Below, in pieces: positions 1-10,527 of a DNA stretch of 64,000 nucleotides. The stretch is from Streptomyces naganishii JCM 4654 (GTDB lineage: Bacteria; Actinomycetota; Actinomycetes; Streptomycetales; Streptomycetaceae), in assembly GCF_014650575.1 (NCBI RefSeq), contig NZ_BMVF01000001.1, positions 1 through 64,000 of the forward strand, given 5' to 3'. The translations under genes were made by a program, and so were the position numbers. How positions within the stretch are numbered: position 1 is the stretch's first letter; every line of letters starts with the position of its first letter. The notes under the pieces were generated by a model. The model was not told the DNA's origin and did not search any database. It saw only the letters and a list, made by a program, of their open reading frames with translations.

Positions 1-16
1 GACGTCAGCTCAGATG

Positions 17-32
17 CCCGGAGATCTCCGGG
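17..32. terminator. 16-bp perfect palindrome 3' of the DoxX gene
   Basis: CCCGGAGATCTCCGGG is a perfect palindrome just beyond the stop of the minus-strand DoxX gene, followed by a second copy of GCCCGGA. It may act as a terminator hairpin, but there is no T tract and the loop would be short. Confidence 0.3.
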
Positions 33-44
33 ACTGCCCGGACA

Positions 45-392
45 TCACAGAGACAGGACACCGCCGTTCTGTATCGGCCACAGCGCCGCCCGCTGGTGGA
101 CGTCGAAGTAGGCGTACGCCATGGAGCCCGAGGCGACGAGCGCGGCAGGCCGGGTGACCAGGCCGAGCAGGACGAGCGCTCCGGCGGCGAGCTGGATCAC
201 GGCCGCGTACCAGCCGGGCCAGGTGCCGGCCGGGAGGGTGCCGCCGTGGGTGCCCATCGCACCGCCGAGCACGCCGAAGAGCGAGGCGGCGCCGTGGCAG
301 GCGAACAGCAGGCCCACGACGACGCGGAAGAGGCCGAGGGCGCGGGGGCGGGCGGAGTCGAGGCGCCCGGTCAGGCCGGTGTGGCCGGTCAT
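45..392 (-). CDS. DoxX-family membrane protein, C-terminally shortened
   Basis: This small integral membrane protein (115 aa) belongs to the DoxX family, whose members have four membrane segments and poorly defined roles in redox or thiol homeostasis. The sequence shows LGLFRVVVGLLFACHGAASLFG near the N-terminus, the family's GTWPGWYAAVIQLAAGALV helix and the WPIQNGG signature. I chose the ATG at 392 because GAAGGAG lies 8 nt upstream; the frame stays open further upstream but without a family match. Relatives as I recall them continue after QNGG with a fourth hydrophobic helix. Here translation ends with VLSL and no other frame restores that helix, so the protein is probably truncated. An intact DoxX gene lies at 63.05-63.59 kb. 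Confidence 0.75.
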   Translation of the reverse strand: MTGHTGLTGRLDSARPRALGLFRVVVGLLFACHGAASLFGVLGGAMGTHGGTLPAGTWPGWYAAVIQLAAGALVLLGLVTRPAALVASGSMAYAYFDVHQRAALWPIQNGGVLSL

Positions 393-514
393 GGGGAGTC
401 TCCTTCGGGTCGTACGGTCCCGGTGGGACCGGTGGGGGAACGGATCCGAACAGGCGACCACGCTAGAAGTGCCCCATAGTGCTTACAAGTTCAACATCCG
501 GCCATTAATCGCCG

Positions 515-2191
515 TCAGCGCGTGGCCAGTTCGTACTCGGCCACGGTCTCCAGCCGCGCCCGCGCACCCCCGTCGCCGCCCCTGTTCCCGTCGCCGCCAC
601 CGCCCCCGGCCGTCCGTGCCCGCTCCAGCCGCAGCCGCGCCGAACGCCCGCGCAGCGTCAGCGTCATGAGCTGGTTGCCGAACCACGGCCCGCCCGTCCT
701 GCGCCAGGTGACGGGCGGTTCGGCGCAGCGCCCGTGCCGGGCCAGCCACCGGCCGAGCACCCGCGCCGGTGCGGTCCAGCCGAAGCGGAAGGCCAGCCGG
801 ATGGACAGCGGCACGGAGTTGTGGACCGGCGAGCAGGTGAGCTGCACGACCCGGGCGTCCACGGTGCGCGAGGGCCAGTCCGGCTCGGCGGCGTAGGCGT
901 GGTGGACGTCACCGGACAGCACGGCGATCGTCGCGGGTGCCCCCGGCCCGGTGCCGGCCTCGGCGAGCAGTTCCGCCAGCGCGGCGAAGGACTTCGGGAA
1001 GGCCGCCCAGTGCTCCAGGTCGGCGCCCCGCCGCAGCCGCTCGCCCAGCCGCGCCCAGCGCGCCCCGCGCACGCCCCGGCACATGGCCGCGTCCCACGCC
1101 TCGGTGTCGTGCACGAGCGGGGGCAGCAGCCACGGGAGCGAGGTGCCGACGAGCAGGTGGTCGCAGGGGGAGGAGTCGTCCAGGGCCTGGGCGCGCAGCC
1201 AGGCCGCCTCGCCCTCGTCGAGCATGGACCGGCTGTCCTCGTCCAGGACCCGGGCCGCGCGTGAGTCCACCATCAGCAGCCGGACCCGGCCGAAGTCGCG
1301 GCGGTAGCTCCAGCGCACGGTCGCGGAGTCGGCGTCGGCTCCGGCGGCGAGGGCGCGCAGCACGTCGGTGCCGTCGGGGGTGGACCGTACGGCGGCGTAG
1401 ACGGGGTCGGCGGCCAGTTCGGCGGGGGAGAGGTTGCCCAGGTGCTGGTGCACCCAGTACGACATCAGGCCGCTCAGCAGGCGTTCCTGCCACCAGTCGG
1501 TGGTGCGCATGTCGGCGAGCCAGGCGGCGGAGGTGTTCCAGTCGTCGACGACGTCGTGGTCGTCGAAGATCATGAAACTGGGCACGGTGGACAGCAGCCA
1601 GCGCACCTGGGGGTCGAGCCAGGACTCGTAGTAGAGGTGGGTGTACTCCTCGTAGTCGGCGACCTGGTCGCCCGGCGGGCTGGAGAGGCCGCTGCGGGCG
1701 GCGAGGTAGCGGCGGGTGGCCTCGGAGGTCTCGTCGGCGTGCACCTGGTCGCCGAGGAGGAGCAGGACGTCGGGGCGCTCGGCGGCGGGGTCGGCGGCGA
1801 TGCGGGTGGCGAGCGTGTCGAGCGCGTCGGGGCCGACCGGGTCGCTGCCGTTCGCGGGCGGCGCGGCCCAGCGGCAGGAGCCGAAGACGACCCGCAGGCC
1901 GTCCTCCGGGGCGGGCGTGGCGATGACCGACGGCGGGAAGCCGTCGCCGGGCGGTGGCCATACGCGGGCGCCGTCCAGCAGCACCTCGTACGGTACGGCC
2001 GTACCGGGGGTCAGCCCGGTCACCTCGACGAGGGCGTAGTGGTGGCCCTCGATCTGGAAGGTCCGGGCGGTGCCGCCGGCGCCGCCGGGACAGCGGACCT
2101 CGGCGGCACACGGCCGGCTCGCCTCGAGCCAGACGGTCGCGGACGACCCGTCGGCGTACCTCAGCAGTGGTCCCAGGCGCAGTCCCGCCAC
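515..2191 (-). CDS. PhoD-like alkaline phosphatase / metallophosphoesterase
   Basis: A 558-aa phosphoesterase of the PhoD family, which uses a calcineurin-like metal centre to hydrolyse phosphomono- or diesters. An N-terminal beta-rich domain (about residues 1-95) precedes the catalytic domain, which contains FGSC (103-106), LLLLGDQVHAD (about 143-153), FDDHDVVDDWN (about 209-219) and SGDVHHAY (about 415-425), the usual metal ligands. Classical PhoD enzymes carry a Tat signal; none is visible here, so this one may act in the cytoplasm. The start is the GTG at 2191, about 9 nt after GGAGGAGG; a GTG three codons upstream almost touches that site. The C-terminus has a Gly/Arg-rich stretch before the end. 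It stands alone between the DoxX and HNH genes. Confidence 0.88.
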   Translation of the reverse strand: MAGLRLGPLLRYADGSSATVWLEASRPCAAEVRCPGGAGGTARTFQIEGHHYALVEVTGLTPGTAVPYEVLLDGARVWPPPGDGFPPSVIATPAPEDGLRVVFGSCRWAAPPANGSDPVGPDALDTLATRIAADPAAERPDVLLLLGDQVHADETSEATRRYLAARSGLSSPPGDQVADYEEYTHLYYESWLDPQVRWLLSTVPSFMIFDDHDVVDDWNTSAAWLADMRTTDWWQERLLSGLMSYWVHQHLGNLSPAELAADPVYAAVRSTPDGTDVLRALAAGADADSATVRWSYRRDFGRVRLLMVDSRAARVLDEDSRSMLDEGEAAWLRAQALDDSSPCDHLLVGTSLPWLLPPLVHDTEAWDAAMCRGVRGARWARLGERLRRGADLEHWAAFPKSFAALAELLAEAGTGPGAPATIAVLSGDVHHAYAAEPDWPSRTVDARVVQLTCSPVHNSVPLSIRLAFRFGWTAPARVLGRWLARHGRCAEPPVTWRRTGGPWFGNQLMTLTLRGRSARLRLERARTAGGGGGDGNRGGDGGARARLETVAEYELATR

Positions 2192-2259
2192 GGTGATCAC
2201 CCTCCTCCGTCGACTCGTACCGTATTGAACGACGGAGGAGGCCGGACAGACTCCGGCGA

Positions 2260-2904
2260 TCAGCAGTTGGCGAGGCGGCTCTGGAGCGCGCTCTTCTCCG
2301 CGGAGTCGACCGAGAGGTTGTAGTAGTACTTCACCTGCACCCAGGCGCGCACGTAGGTGCAGACGTACGCCGAGCGGGACGGCACCCAGGTGGCCGGGTC
2401 CTGGTCGCCCTTGGCCTGGTTGACGTTGTCGGTGACGGCGATGAGCTGCGGGCGGGTCAGGTCGTTGGCGAACGCCTGGCGCTGGGCGGTGGTCCACTTG
2501 CCGGCACCGGAGTCCCAGGCCTCGGCGAGCGGCACGAGGTGGTCGATGTCGAGGTCGGAGGCGGCGGTCCAGGAGGCGCCGTCGTAGGGGGAGTACCAGC
2601 TGCCGCTGGTGGCGGCGCAGGAGGAGTCGGTGACGACGTTCGTGCCGTCCCGCTTGAGGACGGTCTCCCGCGTGTTGCAGGCGCCGCTGATGGTGATCCA
2701 GTGCGGGAAGAGGTCGCGGCTGTAGCCGGTGCGGTTCTCCGCGGCCACGGTGAGGGAGGCGAGGTAGCCGCGGGCGGTGGCGGCGCTGACCGGGGTGGGC
2801 AGGGCGGCGGAGGCGGCGGGGGAGTCGAAGAGGGCGGCGGAGGCTATCAGGCCGGTGAGGGCCGCGAGTACGCTCAGCCGTCGACGCGCGTAGAACCTGG
2901 GCAT
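2260..2904 (-). CDS. secreted HNH-family nuclease (DUF1524-like)
   Basis: A 214-aa exported protein. Residues 1-33 form a signal peptide (RRR, hydrophobic core, ASAA cleavage region). The mature part carries the HNH-type motif LDIDHLVPLAEAWDSGA (about 117-133) followed by DNVNQAKGD (about 158-166), which matches the DUF1524 / GmrSD-C-terminal class of HNH endonucleases common in Streptomyces. Several cysteines (AC, SSC, VC, ANC) probably form disulfides outside the cell. Its role is likely extracellular DNA degradation. The ATG at 2904 lies after AAGGGAG. It is transcribed apart from the PhoD-like gene, from which it is separated by 68 bp. Confidence 0.85.
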   Translation of the reverse strand: MPRFYARRRLSVLAALTGLIASAALFDSPAASAALPTPVSAATARGYLASLTVAAENRTGYSRDLFPHWITISGACNTRETVLKRDGTNVVTDSSCAATSGSWYSPYDGASWTAASDLDIDHLVPLAEAWDSGAGKWTTAQRQAFANDLTRPQLIAVTDNVNQAKGDQDPATWVPSRSAYVCTYVRAWVQVKYYYNLSVDSAEKSALQSRLANC

Positions 2905-3111
2905 GCGAACTCCCTTGTGGGGTGGGGGCGTTGGGCGCGGGCGAGGGAATGCTCGCGGCGCCGCGTTGCGGGGAGGTGAGTGTTCGGTAAGAAGTTAGTG
3001 ACGTGCGCATGACACGACAAGGCCTGCGGCAAGGTCTGCGGCGAGGTCCGTGGCGGGGTTGGTGGGGATCATGGCGGGATTGGTGGCCCGGGTCTTGTCG
3101 CGTAGCATGGA

Positions 3112-3226
3112 CGGCGCAGAAGGGGAGTAGCCCTTTGCCGGACCGTCGACATACTGCTCAGCCAGCCTGAGCCGGCGCCCGGAGGCGGGTCCCGTGGGGA
3201 CCGGCCGGCGAGACCTTCGGCAAGCA
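3112..3226 (+). promoter_or_regulatory. yybP-ykoY (Mn2+-sensing) riboswitch
   Basis: The leader of the GDT1 gene contains the conserved yybP-ykoY elements in order: AGGGGAGTAGCC at 3120-3131, GTCGACATACTGCTC at 3145-3159, and CCGGCGAGACCTTCGGC at 3205-3221. TTGCCG (3135-3140) can pair with CGGCAA (3217-3222) to close the element. The GGGGAGTAG and ACATACT strands form the metal-binding junction in known structures. Downstream, a GTGCCGTACGGCAC palindrome (3237-3250) could be part of the expression platform. Placement before a GDT1/UPF0016 gene fits the known Mn2+-efflux logic of this RNA class. Confidence 0.85.
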
Positions 3227-3347
3227 GTGCACGCCCGTGCCGTACGGCACCGGGCCGACCGTGCGCTGCCCTGCCGAGGCGTCGTGCCGGACAGAACGCA
3301 CAGTCGCAGCACTCTCGGCGGGGTGGCCCCCGACCGATTGAGGAACA

Positions 3348-3929
3348 GTGATCACCTTCAGCGTCCTGGCGCTCGTCTTCGGCGTCGTCTTCCTCGCCGA
3401 GCTGCCGGACAAGACGGCGCTCGCCGGGCTCGTGCTCGGCACCCGCTACCGCGCCTCGTACGTCTTCGCCGGTGTCGCCGCCGCCTTCCTGCTGCACGTG
3501 GTGCTCGCCGTGGCGGCGGGCAGTGTGCTGACCCTGCTCCCGCAGCGGATCGTGCACGCGCTGACCGGTGTCCTCTTCCTCGGCGGCGCGGCGATGCTGC
3601 TGATGCACAAGGCTGACGACGAGGGGGAGATCCGGCCGCCCGCCGACCAGTCCTTCTGGAAGGTGGCGGGCACGGGTTTCACGCTCATCCTGGTCGCCGA
3701 GTTCGGCGACCTCACCCAGATCATGACGGCGAACCTCGCGGCCCGCTACGACGACCCGGTCTCCGTGGGTCTCGGCGCGGTGCTGGCGCTGTGGGCGGTG
3801 GCCGGGCTCGGCATCGTCGGCGGAAAGGCCCTGATGAGGCGGGTTCCGCTGGGGCTGATCACCAAGATCGCGGCGCTGCTGATGGTGGGTCTCGGCGTGT
3901 GGAGCCTCTACGAGGCCGTCGCGGCCTGA
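3348..3929 (+). CDS. GDT1/TMEM165 (UPF0016) family Mn2+/Ca2+ transporter
   Basis: A 193-aa membrane protein with six hydrophobic segments arranged as two homologous three-helix repeats. Each repeat carries the family motif E-x-G/P-D-K/L-T: ELPDKT near residue 18 and EFGDLT near residue 120. UPF0016 proteins export Mn2+ (MneA/MntX in other bacteria) or exchange Ca2+/H+. The GTG at 3348 follows TTGAGGAACA. The upstream Mn2+ riboswitch strongly supports Mn2+ efflux as the physiological role, with expression switched on when cytosolic manganese is high. It appears monocistronic; a stem-loop follows at 4006-4042. Confidence 0.93.
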   Translation: MITFSVLALVFGVVFLAELPDKTALAGLVLGTRYRASYVFAGVAAAFLLHVVLAVAAGSVLTLLPQRIVHALTGVLFLGGAAMLLMHKADDEGEIRPPADQSFWKVAGTGFTLILVAEFGDLTQIMTANLAARYDDPVSVGLGAVLALWAVAGLGIVGGKALMRRVPLGLITKIAALLMVGLGVWSLYEAVAA

Positions 3930-4005
3930 GCCGAACGGCGGGTGAACTCTTCGGCGGGGCGGTGGCGGAAGGCCCGGCTAGTTTTGTACCGTGAAGAAAC
4001 AAAGT

Positions 4006-4042
4006 GGCTCCCGCCCGTTTTCCCTGACCGGCGGGCGGGGCC
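4006..4042 (+). terminator. G+C-rich stem-loop between the GDT1 and HAD genes
   Basis: GGCtCCCGCCCG (4006-4017) pairs with CGGGCGGGGCC (4032-4042) around a 14-nt loop, giving an 11-bp stem with one bulge. It is a plausible terminator for the GDT1 transcript, or a structured leader for the HAD gene that starts 58 nt later. Confidence 0.5.
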
Positions 4043-4099
4043 GCCTTGTCCCTCCGGGGCCCTCGTCTGTGCCCCCTCCGCCATGTCTTGGAGTTGCCG

Positions 4100-4762
4100 A
4101 TGACGGCCACCGCCGTGTTCCCCGCCCGCGCCCTCCTGCTGGACATGGACGGCACCCTCGTCAACTCCGACGCCGTCGTCGAGCGGATCTGGCGGCGCTG
4201 GGCCGACCTGCACGGGCTCGACGGCGACGAGGTGATGAAGGTCGTCCACGGCCGCCAGGGGCACGCCTCGATGGCGTTGCTGCTGCCCGACCGGTCCCTG
4301 GAGCAGAACCTCGCCGACAACGCGCGCATGCTCGCCGCCGAGACCTCCGACATGGACGGCGTGGTGCCCGTGCCCGGCGCGCCCGAGTTCCTCGCCTCCC
4401 TGCGCGGGCTGCCCCACGCGCTCGTGACCTCCGCCGACGTGGGCCTGTCCACGGCCCGGATGGCCGCCGCGGGGCTGGCGCTGCCCGACGTCCGCGTCAC
4501 CGCCGAGTCCGTCGGCGCCAGCAAGCCCGACCCCGAGGGCTTCCTCAAGGCCGCCGCCGAACTGGGCGTCGCCCCCGCCGACTGCCTCGTCTTCGAGGAC
4601 TCCGGCGCGGGGATAGCGGCGGGCCGCGCCGCGGGCATGCGCGTCATCGGCGTCGGCCCACGCGCGGCGTACCACCGCCCGGACGCGGTGGTACGGGACC
4701 TGACGGGCGTGCGGGTGGAGAACGCGGGGGATGGCGCGGGGCTGCGGGTTCACTTGGCGTGA
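4100..4762 (+). CDS. HAD-IA family phosphatase, probably sugar-phosphate type
   Basis: A 220-aa haloacid-dehalogenase-like hydrolase. Motif I is LLLDMDGTLV (about residues 11-20, nucleophile and acid/base Asp), motif II is LVTSAD, the conserved Lys lies in GASKPDPEGF, and motif IV is VFEDSGAGI. This order and the helical cap between residues 20 and 85 fit the subclass containing sugar-phosphate phosphatases such as YfbT and GPP. The substrate cannot be named from sequence. The ATG at 4100 follows TTGGAGTTGCC; the frame is open upstream but that part lacks family features. Neighbours give no pathway clue. Confidence 0.85.
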   Translation: MTATAVFPARALLLDMDGTLVNSDAVVERIWRRWADLHGLDGDEVMKVVHGRQGHASMALLLPDRSLEQNLADNARMLAAETSDMDGVVPVPGAPEFLASLRGLPHALVTSADVGLSTARMAAAGLALPDVRVTAESVGASKPDPEGFLKAAAELGVAPADCLVFEDSGAGIAAGRAAGMRVIGVGPRAAYHRPDAVVRDLTGVRVENAGDGAGLRVHLA

Positions 4763-4917
4763 GGCGGGGAGTGCCGCTCGCCTCCGTAGCGCGCCCCCGC
4801 CTCCGTAACGCGCCCCGCCTCTGTTAAGCGCCCACGTCTCCGTAGCGCGCCCCCGCCGCCGTCCTCGTGTCCCCGTGGGCGGTGCCGTCACGTCGGCAGG
4901 GTGCCGAGGTGGCCGGC

Positions 4918-6075
4918 TTACGGCTTCGAGGTTTCCGATTCGAGGGCGGCTCGTGTCGCCGGGCCGTACACGCCCAGGTCGTCCGCGGTGATGCCGCGGG
5001 CCCACTGGTAGGTCCGGACCGAGTTCTGCACGTCCGAGTCGAAGACTCCGTCGGCCTGGCCGGTGTAGAGGTACAACTGGGCGAGGCGTTCCTGGAGTTC
5101 GGTCACCTCAGGGCCGCGGTCGCCCAGGCGCAGGACCGGTGCGGGCGTGGCCGTCGCGGAGGCGCGGCCGCTCGGCGCCGTGCGCGTGGGCCCCGTGGGC
5201 CCGGGAACCGGCGCGGATGCCGACCGCGACGGTGACGGTGACGCGCCCGGCGCCGAGGCCGACGCGGACCGCGAGGGGCTCGCGCTCGCGGACGCCGTAC
5301 GGCTCGCCGGGGCCGAGGGCGCGGAGGGCGACCCCGTCGTCGTCGGCGTGGCGGACGCGGAACCCGCCGTGGGGCCGTCCGGGACGCTCTGCCGCACCTC
5401 CTGGGGCGCCGCGTCGTCCCGTGCCGGGGACTTGTACGCGAACAGCCCGGTCGCGAACCCCGCCGCCGTCACCACCGCCACCACTCCGCCGGACACGGCG
5501 AGCAGGGCGGCGGGCCGGCGTCCACGGCCCGCGGGCTCCTCGTCGGCGGGACGCCAGGCCTCCTCCGGCCGGTCCGCGCCGGGTACCGGGCCCACCAGCT
5601 CACTGGACTCACCCGGTTCACCCAGCTCATCTGACCCATGCGGCTGTGGCTCCCGTGGCTCACTGGACCCACCTGGCTCACCCGACCCGCCCGCCTCGAA
5701 GAGGCCGAGGTCCGAGGCGTTCGGCGGGGCCGTGCTGGCGGGTCCGGCGGACGGAGACAGCGGCATAGTGGTCTCGGCCGCGGACTCGGATACGGCAGCC
5801 GGCCGCCCGGCACCAGCGGCACCGCCGGTGCCCTCGGCCCCCGGAACAGCTTCCGTACCCCCGGCTCCCGCCCCGCCGCCCTCGATGTCGACGTACGGCC
5901 GTATCCGCAGCGGGTCGAAGTCCTCCGCCGCGGCCGCCTCCGCGGTGCGGGTGTCGCGCAGGGCGTCCGCCGCGCGCTGTCCGCAGGCGCACGACGGCGT
6001 GCTGCCGGCGTCCCGGGGCGCCCCGCACTCCGGGCAGACGTGCCCCCTCGGCTCCTCGTCCACGGGTTCCTTCAC
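4918..6075 (-). CDS. membrane protein with zinc-ribbon N-terminus and peptidoglycan-binding C-terminus
   Basis: A 385-aa protein. The N-terminus has a CPEC...CAC zinc-ribbon-like motif (about residues 15-32). A long acidic, Gly/Pro/Ser-rich cytoplasmic stretch follows, then one membrane helix (PAALLAVSGGVVAVVTAAGFATG, about 185-210). The extracytoplasmic part is a low-complexity Ser/Ala/Pro linker ending in a peptidoglycan-binding-1 domain (LRLGDRGPEVTELQERLAQL through the end). It probably links a cytoplasmic metal-binding or protein-interaction module to the cell wall. The GTG at 6075 follows GGGAGGGG. The Ser/Ala linker shows repeated SASASPSRSASA units. Function unknown. Confidence 0.8.
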   Translation of the reverse strand: MKEPVDEEPRGHVCPECGAPRDAGSTPSCACGQRAADALRDTRTAEAAAAEDFDPLRIRPYVDIEGGGAGAGGTEAVPGAEGTGGAAGAGRPAAVSESAAETTMPLSPSAGPASTAPPNASDLGLFEAGGSGEPGGSSEPREPQPHGSDELGEPGESSELVGPVPGADRPEEAWRPADEEPAGRGRRPAALLAVSGGVVAVVTAAGFATGLFAYKSPARDDAAPQEVRQSVPDGPTAGSASATPTTTGSPSAPSAPASRTASASASPSRSASASAPGASPSPSRSASAPVPGPTGPTRTAPSGRASATATPAPVLRLGDRGPEVTELQERLAQLYLYTGQADGVFDSDVQNSVRTYQWARGITADDLGVYGPATRAALESETSKP

Positions 6076-6245
6076 GGTTCAGTCCCCTCCCGGTCCTCCG
6101 CGGTTCCCCCCGGTCCCCCCGCGCCACCGCGCGACCTGTGAGATCTCCAAGGATTATGCAGATCCTCTCCACCCCATCTCCCCGAAGCCCCCGGAATGGC
6201 CGCGTCCAAGGGGACTCAACAGGCCATAACGGGTCACACCAATGA

Positions 6246-8417
<2,172 letters not shown>

Positions 8418-8429
8418 ACCTCGCGGGCC

Positions 8430-8942
8430 TCACGCCGGGCGCAGGCTCTTGGTGAACCAGTGCTCGGCGTACGGGTCGTCGTTGTGCCGCGCGGTCTCCG
8501 CGTAGCCGAGCCGGGCGTACAGCGCGCGGGCCTCCACCAGGTCGCCGCGGGTGTCCAGGATGACGCGCGTGGCGCCGAGCGAGCGGGCCGCGTCCTCGGC
8601 CGCGCCGACCAGCAGTGCGGCGCCGCCCCGGCCGCGCACGCCGGGGTGCAGGAAGACACGGGTGAGTTCGGCCGTCGCCGGGTCCAGCAGCCGTACGCCC
8701 GCCGTCCCGGCCGGCTCCCCGCCGTACCGGGCGACCAGCAACCGGCCGCGCGGCGGGGCCAGTTCGGCGCCGGTGCGGGCGGCGATCTCCCGCTCCAGCT
8801 CGGCCGGGTCGGTGCGCCGGCCCTCGTGCAGCAGGTACCAGCGGTCGCTGACCTCGGTGTAGTACGCCCGCCAGAGCGCGGCGGCGACGGGGGAGTCGTA
8901 CGGCTCGGGGGCCACGGTCCACGGGGCGGCGGTCGTCGGCAT
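8430..8942 (-). CDS. GNAT-family N-acetyltransferase
   Basis: A 170-aa acetyl-CoA-dependent acyltransferase. The GNAT core is visible: TRVFLHPGVRGRGGAALLVGA (beta4 and the acetyl-CoA pyrophosphate loop with RGRGGA, about residues 108-128), then ATRVILDTRGDLVEARALYARLGY (about 138-161). The acceptor substrate cannot be predicted. It converges tail to tail with the MFS fusion gene 12 bp away. The ATG at 8942 has no clear ribosome-binding site; GATAAT occurs just upstream, so a leaderless message is possible. Confidence 0.85.
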   Translation of the reverse strand: MPTTAAPWTVAPEPYDSPVAAALWRAYYTEVSDRWYLLHEGRRTDPAELEREIAARTGAELAPPRGRLLVARYGGEPAGTAGVRLLDPATAELTRVFLHPGVRGRGGAALLVGAAEDAARSLGATRVILDTRGDLVEARALYARLGYAETARHNDDPYAEHWFTKSLRPA

Positions 8943-9053
8943 GCGGACATTATCGGCGCGGCCGCCTTTCTTGACGGACCGTTTACCGACCACCTTCCGG
9001 GCAACCCGACCGGAGAACCGGCCGGTTGGGCCGATCACATCCGGAAGGCACTC

Positions 9054-9725
9054 ATGTCCACAGGTTGGATCATCGCTCTGATCGTGATCGTGGCGGCCGT
9101 CGTCGTGGTGGCGGCCGTCCTCACCTCTCGTGCCCGCGGCCACGGCGGCGGGCGGAGCCTGAAGCGGCGCTTCGGCCCGGAGTACGACCGGACCGTGGCC
9201 CGCCACGACGGCGACACCAAGGCCGCCGAGCGGGAGCTGTCGGCGCGCGTCGAGCGCCACGGGGACCTGCGTGAACGCGAGTTGGAGGCGGGCGAGCGCG
9301 AGCGGTTCGAGGCGCGCTGGACGGCCGTGCAGGAGCGGTTCGTCGACTCGCCGCGGGAGGCCGTGGCCGAGGCGGACCGGCTGCTCGCCGAGCTGGCCGG
9401 GGCGCGGGGGTTCCCGCACGACGGGCAGTACGAGGAGCAACTCGACGCGCTGTCCGTGCACCACGGCCACCACGTCCACGGCTACCGCCGCGTCCACCGC
9501 GCCGCGCACGCGCCCGCGGACGGCGCCCCCGAGAGCGGCGCGAGCACCGAGGAACTGCGCGCCGCGCTGGTCGAGGCCCGCGCCCTCTTCGAGGAACTGC
9601 TCACCCCGGCCCACGCCGGCGCCGCCCCGGCCGAGCGCACCGCGTCCACGCACCGCGCCGAACGGAACGGCCACTCGTCCCACCTGCCCTGGGCCCTCAA
9701 CCGCCGCCAGGCCAAGGAGAGCTGA
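9054..9725 (+). CDS. single-pass membrane protein with FVDSPREAV domain
   Basis: A 223-aa protein of unknown function. Residues 5-25 are one membrane helix (IALIVIVAAVVVVAAVL). A charged, helical region follows (RFGPEYDRTVARHDGDTKAAERELSARVERH), then the segment ARWTAVQERFVDSPREAVAEADRLLAELA (about 83-111), closely matched in the next gene. A His-rich stretch (HHGHHVHGYRRVHR) lies near residue 140. The ATG at 9054 follows GGAAGG. The downstream gene starts 4 bp after the stop, so the two form an operon. Confidence 0.75.
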   Translation: MSTGWIIALIVIVAAVVVVAAVLTSRARGHGGGRSLKRRFGPEYDRTVARHDGDTKAAERELSARVERHGDLRERELEAGERERFEARWTAVQERFVDSPREAVAEADRLLAELAGARGFPHDGQYEEQLDALSVHHGHHVHGYRRVHRAAHAPADGAPESGASTEELRAALVEARALFEELLTPAHAGAAPAERTASTHRAERNGHSSHLPWALNRRQAKES

Positions 9726-9729
9726 CGCC

Positions 9730-10527
9730 ATGCCCGACAGGACGCACAGCACCGGCGCCCCGGACGGCGCCGGCGACCCCGGGGAGGCCGGCGTGACCGG
9801 CATGAGCAAGGAGACCGGCGAGACCGGCCGGACGGGCGTGTCCGGCGCGACGGACCCGACCGGCAGGACGGGCGTGGCCGGTGGGACGGACTCGACCGGC
9901 GGGACGGGCGTGGCCGACGTGGCCGGCAGGCCAGGGGACGCCGGAGCGGGCGCCGGGCCCGCGACCGGCGAGCGGGCCGCGCCCGCGCCGCTCGGGGCCG
10001 AGCCCGGCCGGGAGGCCCGCGCGGACCGCGGGACCGCCTCGACCAGCAGGGGCACCTCGACCGGCGGGGCCGCCCCGACCGGCGAAGCCGCCGTCGGCCA
10101 TGGAGTCGCCCCGGCCCGCGAGGCCGCCCCGGCTCGCGAGACTGCCCTGGGCGGCGAGGCCGCCCCGGCTCGCGAGACCGCCCTGGGCCGCGAGGCCGCT
10201 GGAGGCCGCGAGCTCCCCGGGGACCGGGCGGCGGACACCGGCGGGGCGAGCCACGGCCCCGCCCCGCTGCTCTCCCAGGACGAGTGGGAGAAGTACGGAG
10301 CGCGGCTGCACAGGGCCCTGGCCGGGTTCGTGGACTCGCCGCGGGAGGCCGTGGAGGAGGCGGACCAGGCCGTGGGCGAGCTGGTCACGCGGTACACCGA
10401 GGCGCTCACCCGGCGGCGGCGCACCCTGCGCAGCGCCTGGCAGGAGGACGGCACGGACACCGAACGCCTGCGGCTCGCCCTGCGGGACTACCGCGAACTC
10501 GCCGAGCACCTGGCGCCCATGGGCTAA
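9730..10527 (+). CDS. hypothetical protein with Gly-Thr repeats and FVDSPREAV domain
   Basis: A 265-aa protein of unknown function. Residues 1-175 are low complexity, first collagen-like GRTGV/TGGTGV units, then tandem APARETALGGEA units. The C-terminal ~85 residues are folded-looking and contain RLHRALAGFVDSPREAVEEADQAVGELV, a paralogue of the segment in the upstream gene, followed by RRRRTLRSAWQEDGTDTERLRLALRDYRELAEHL. The shared domain and 4-bp spacing suggest the two proteins act together, perhaps at the membrane through the upstream partner. The 3' end overlaps the convergent DUF1992 gene by 4 bp. Confidence 0.7.
   Translation: MPDRTHSTGAPDGAGDPGEAGVTGMSKETGETGRTGVSGATDPTGRTGVAGGTDSTGGTGVADVAGRPGDAGAGAGPATGERAAPAPLGAEPGREARADRGTASTSRGTSTGGAAPTGEAAVGHGVAPAREAAPARETALGGEAAPARETALGREAAGGRELPGDRAADTGGASHGPAPLLSQDEWEKYGARLHRALAGFVDSPREAVEEADQAVGELVTRYTEALTRRRRTLRSAWQEDGTDTERLRLALRDYRELAEHLAPMG

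Noticed and set aside
2192..3010. N-terminal extension of the PhoD-like frame through the HNH gene region
   Set aside because: The extension is an off-frame reading of the secreted HNH nuclease. A good ribosome-binding site and the family N-terminus support the start at 2191.
3990..4090. Leader peptide starting at a GTG near 3991 before the HAD gene
   Set aside because: No ribosome-binding site, no regulatory residue pattern and no termination/antitermination pair; only a simple stem-loop is supported.
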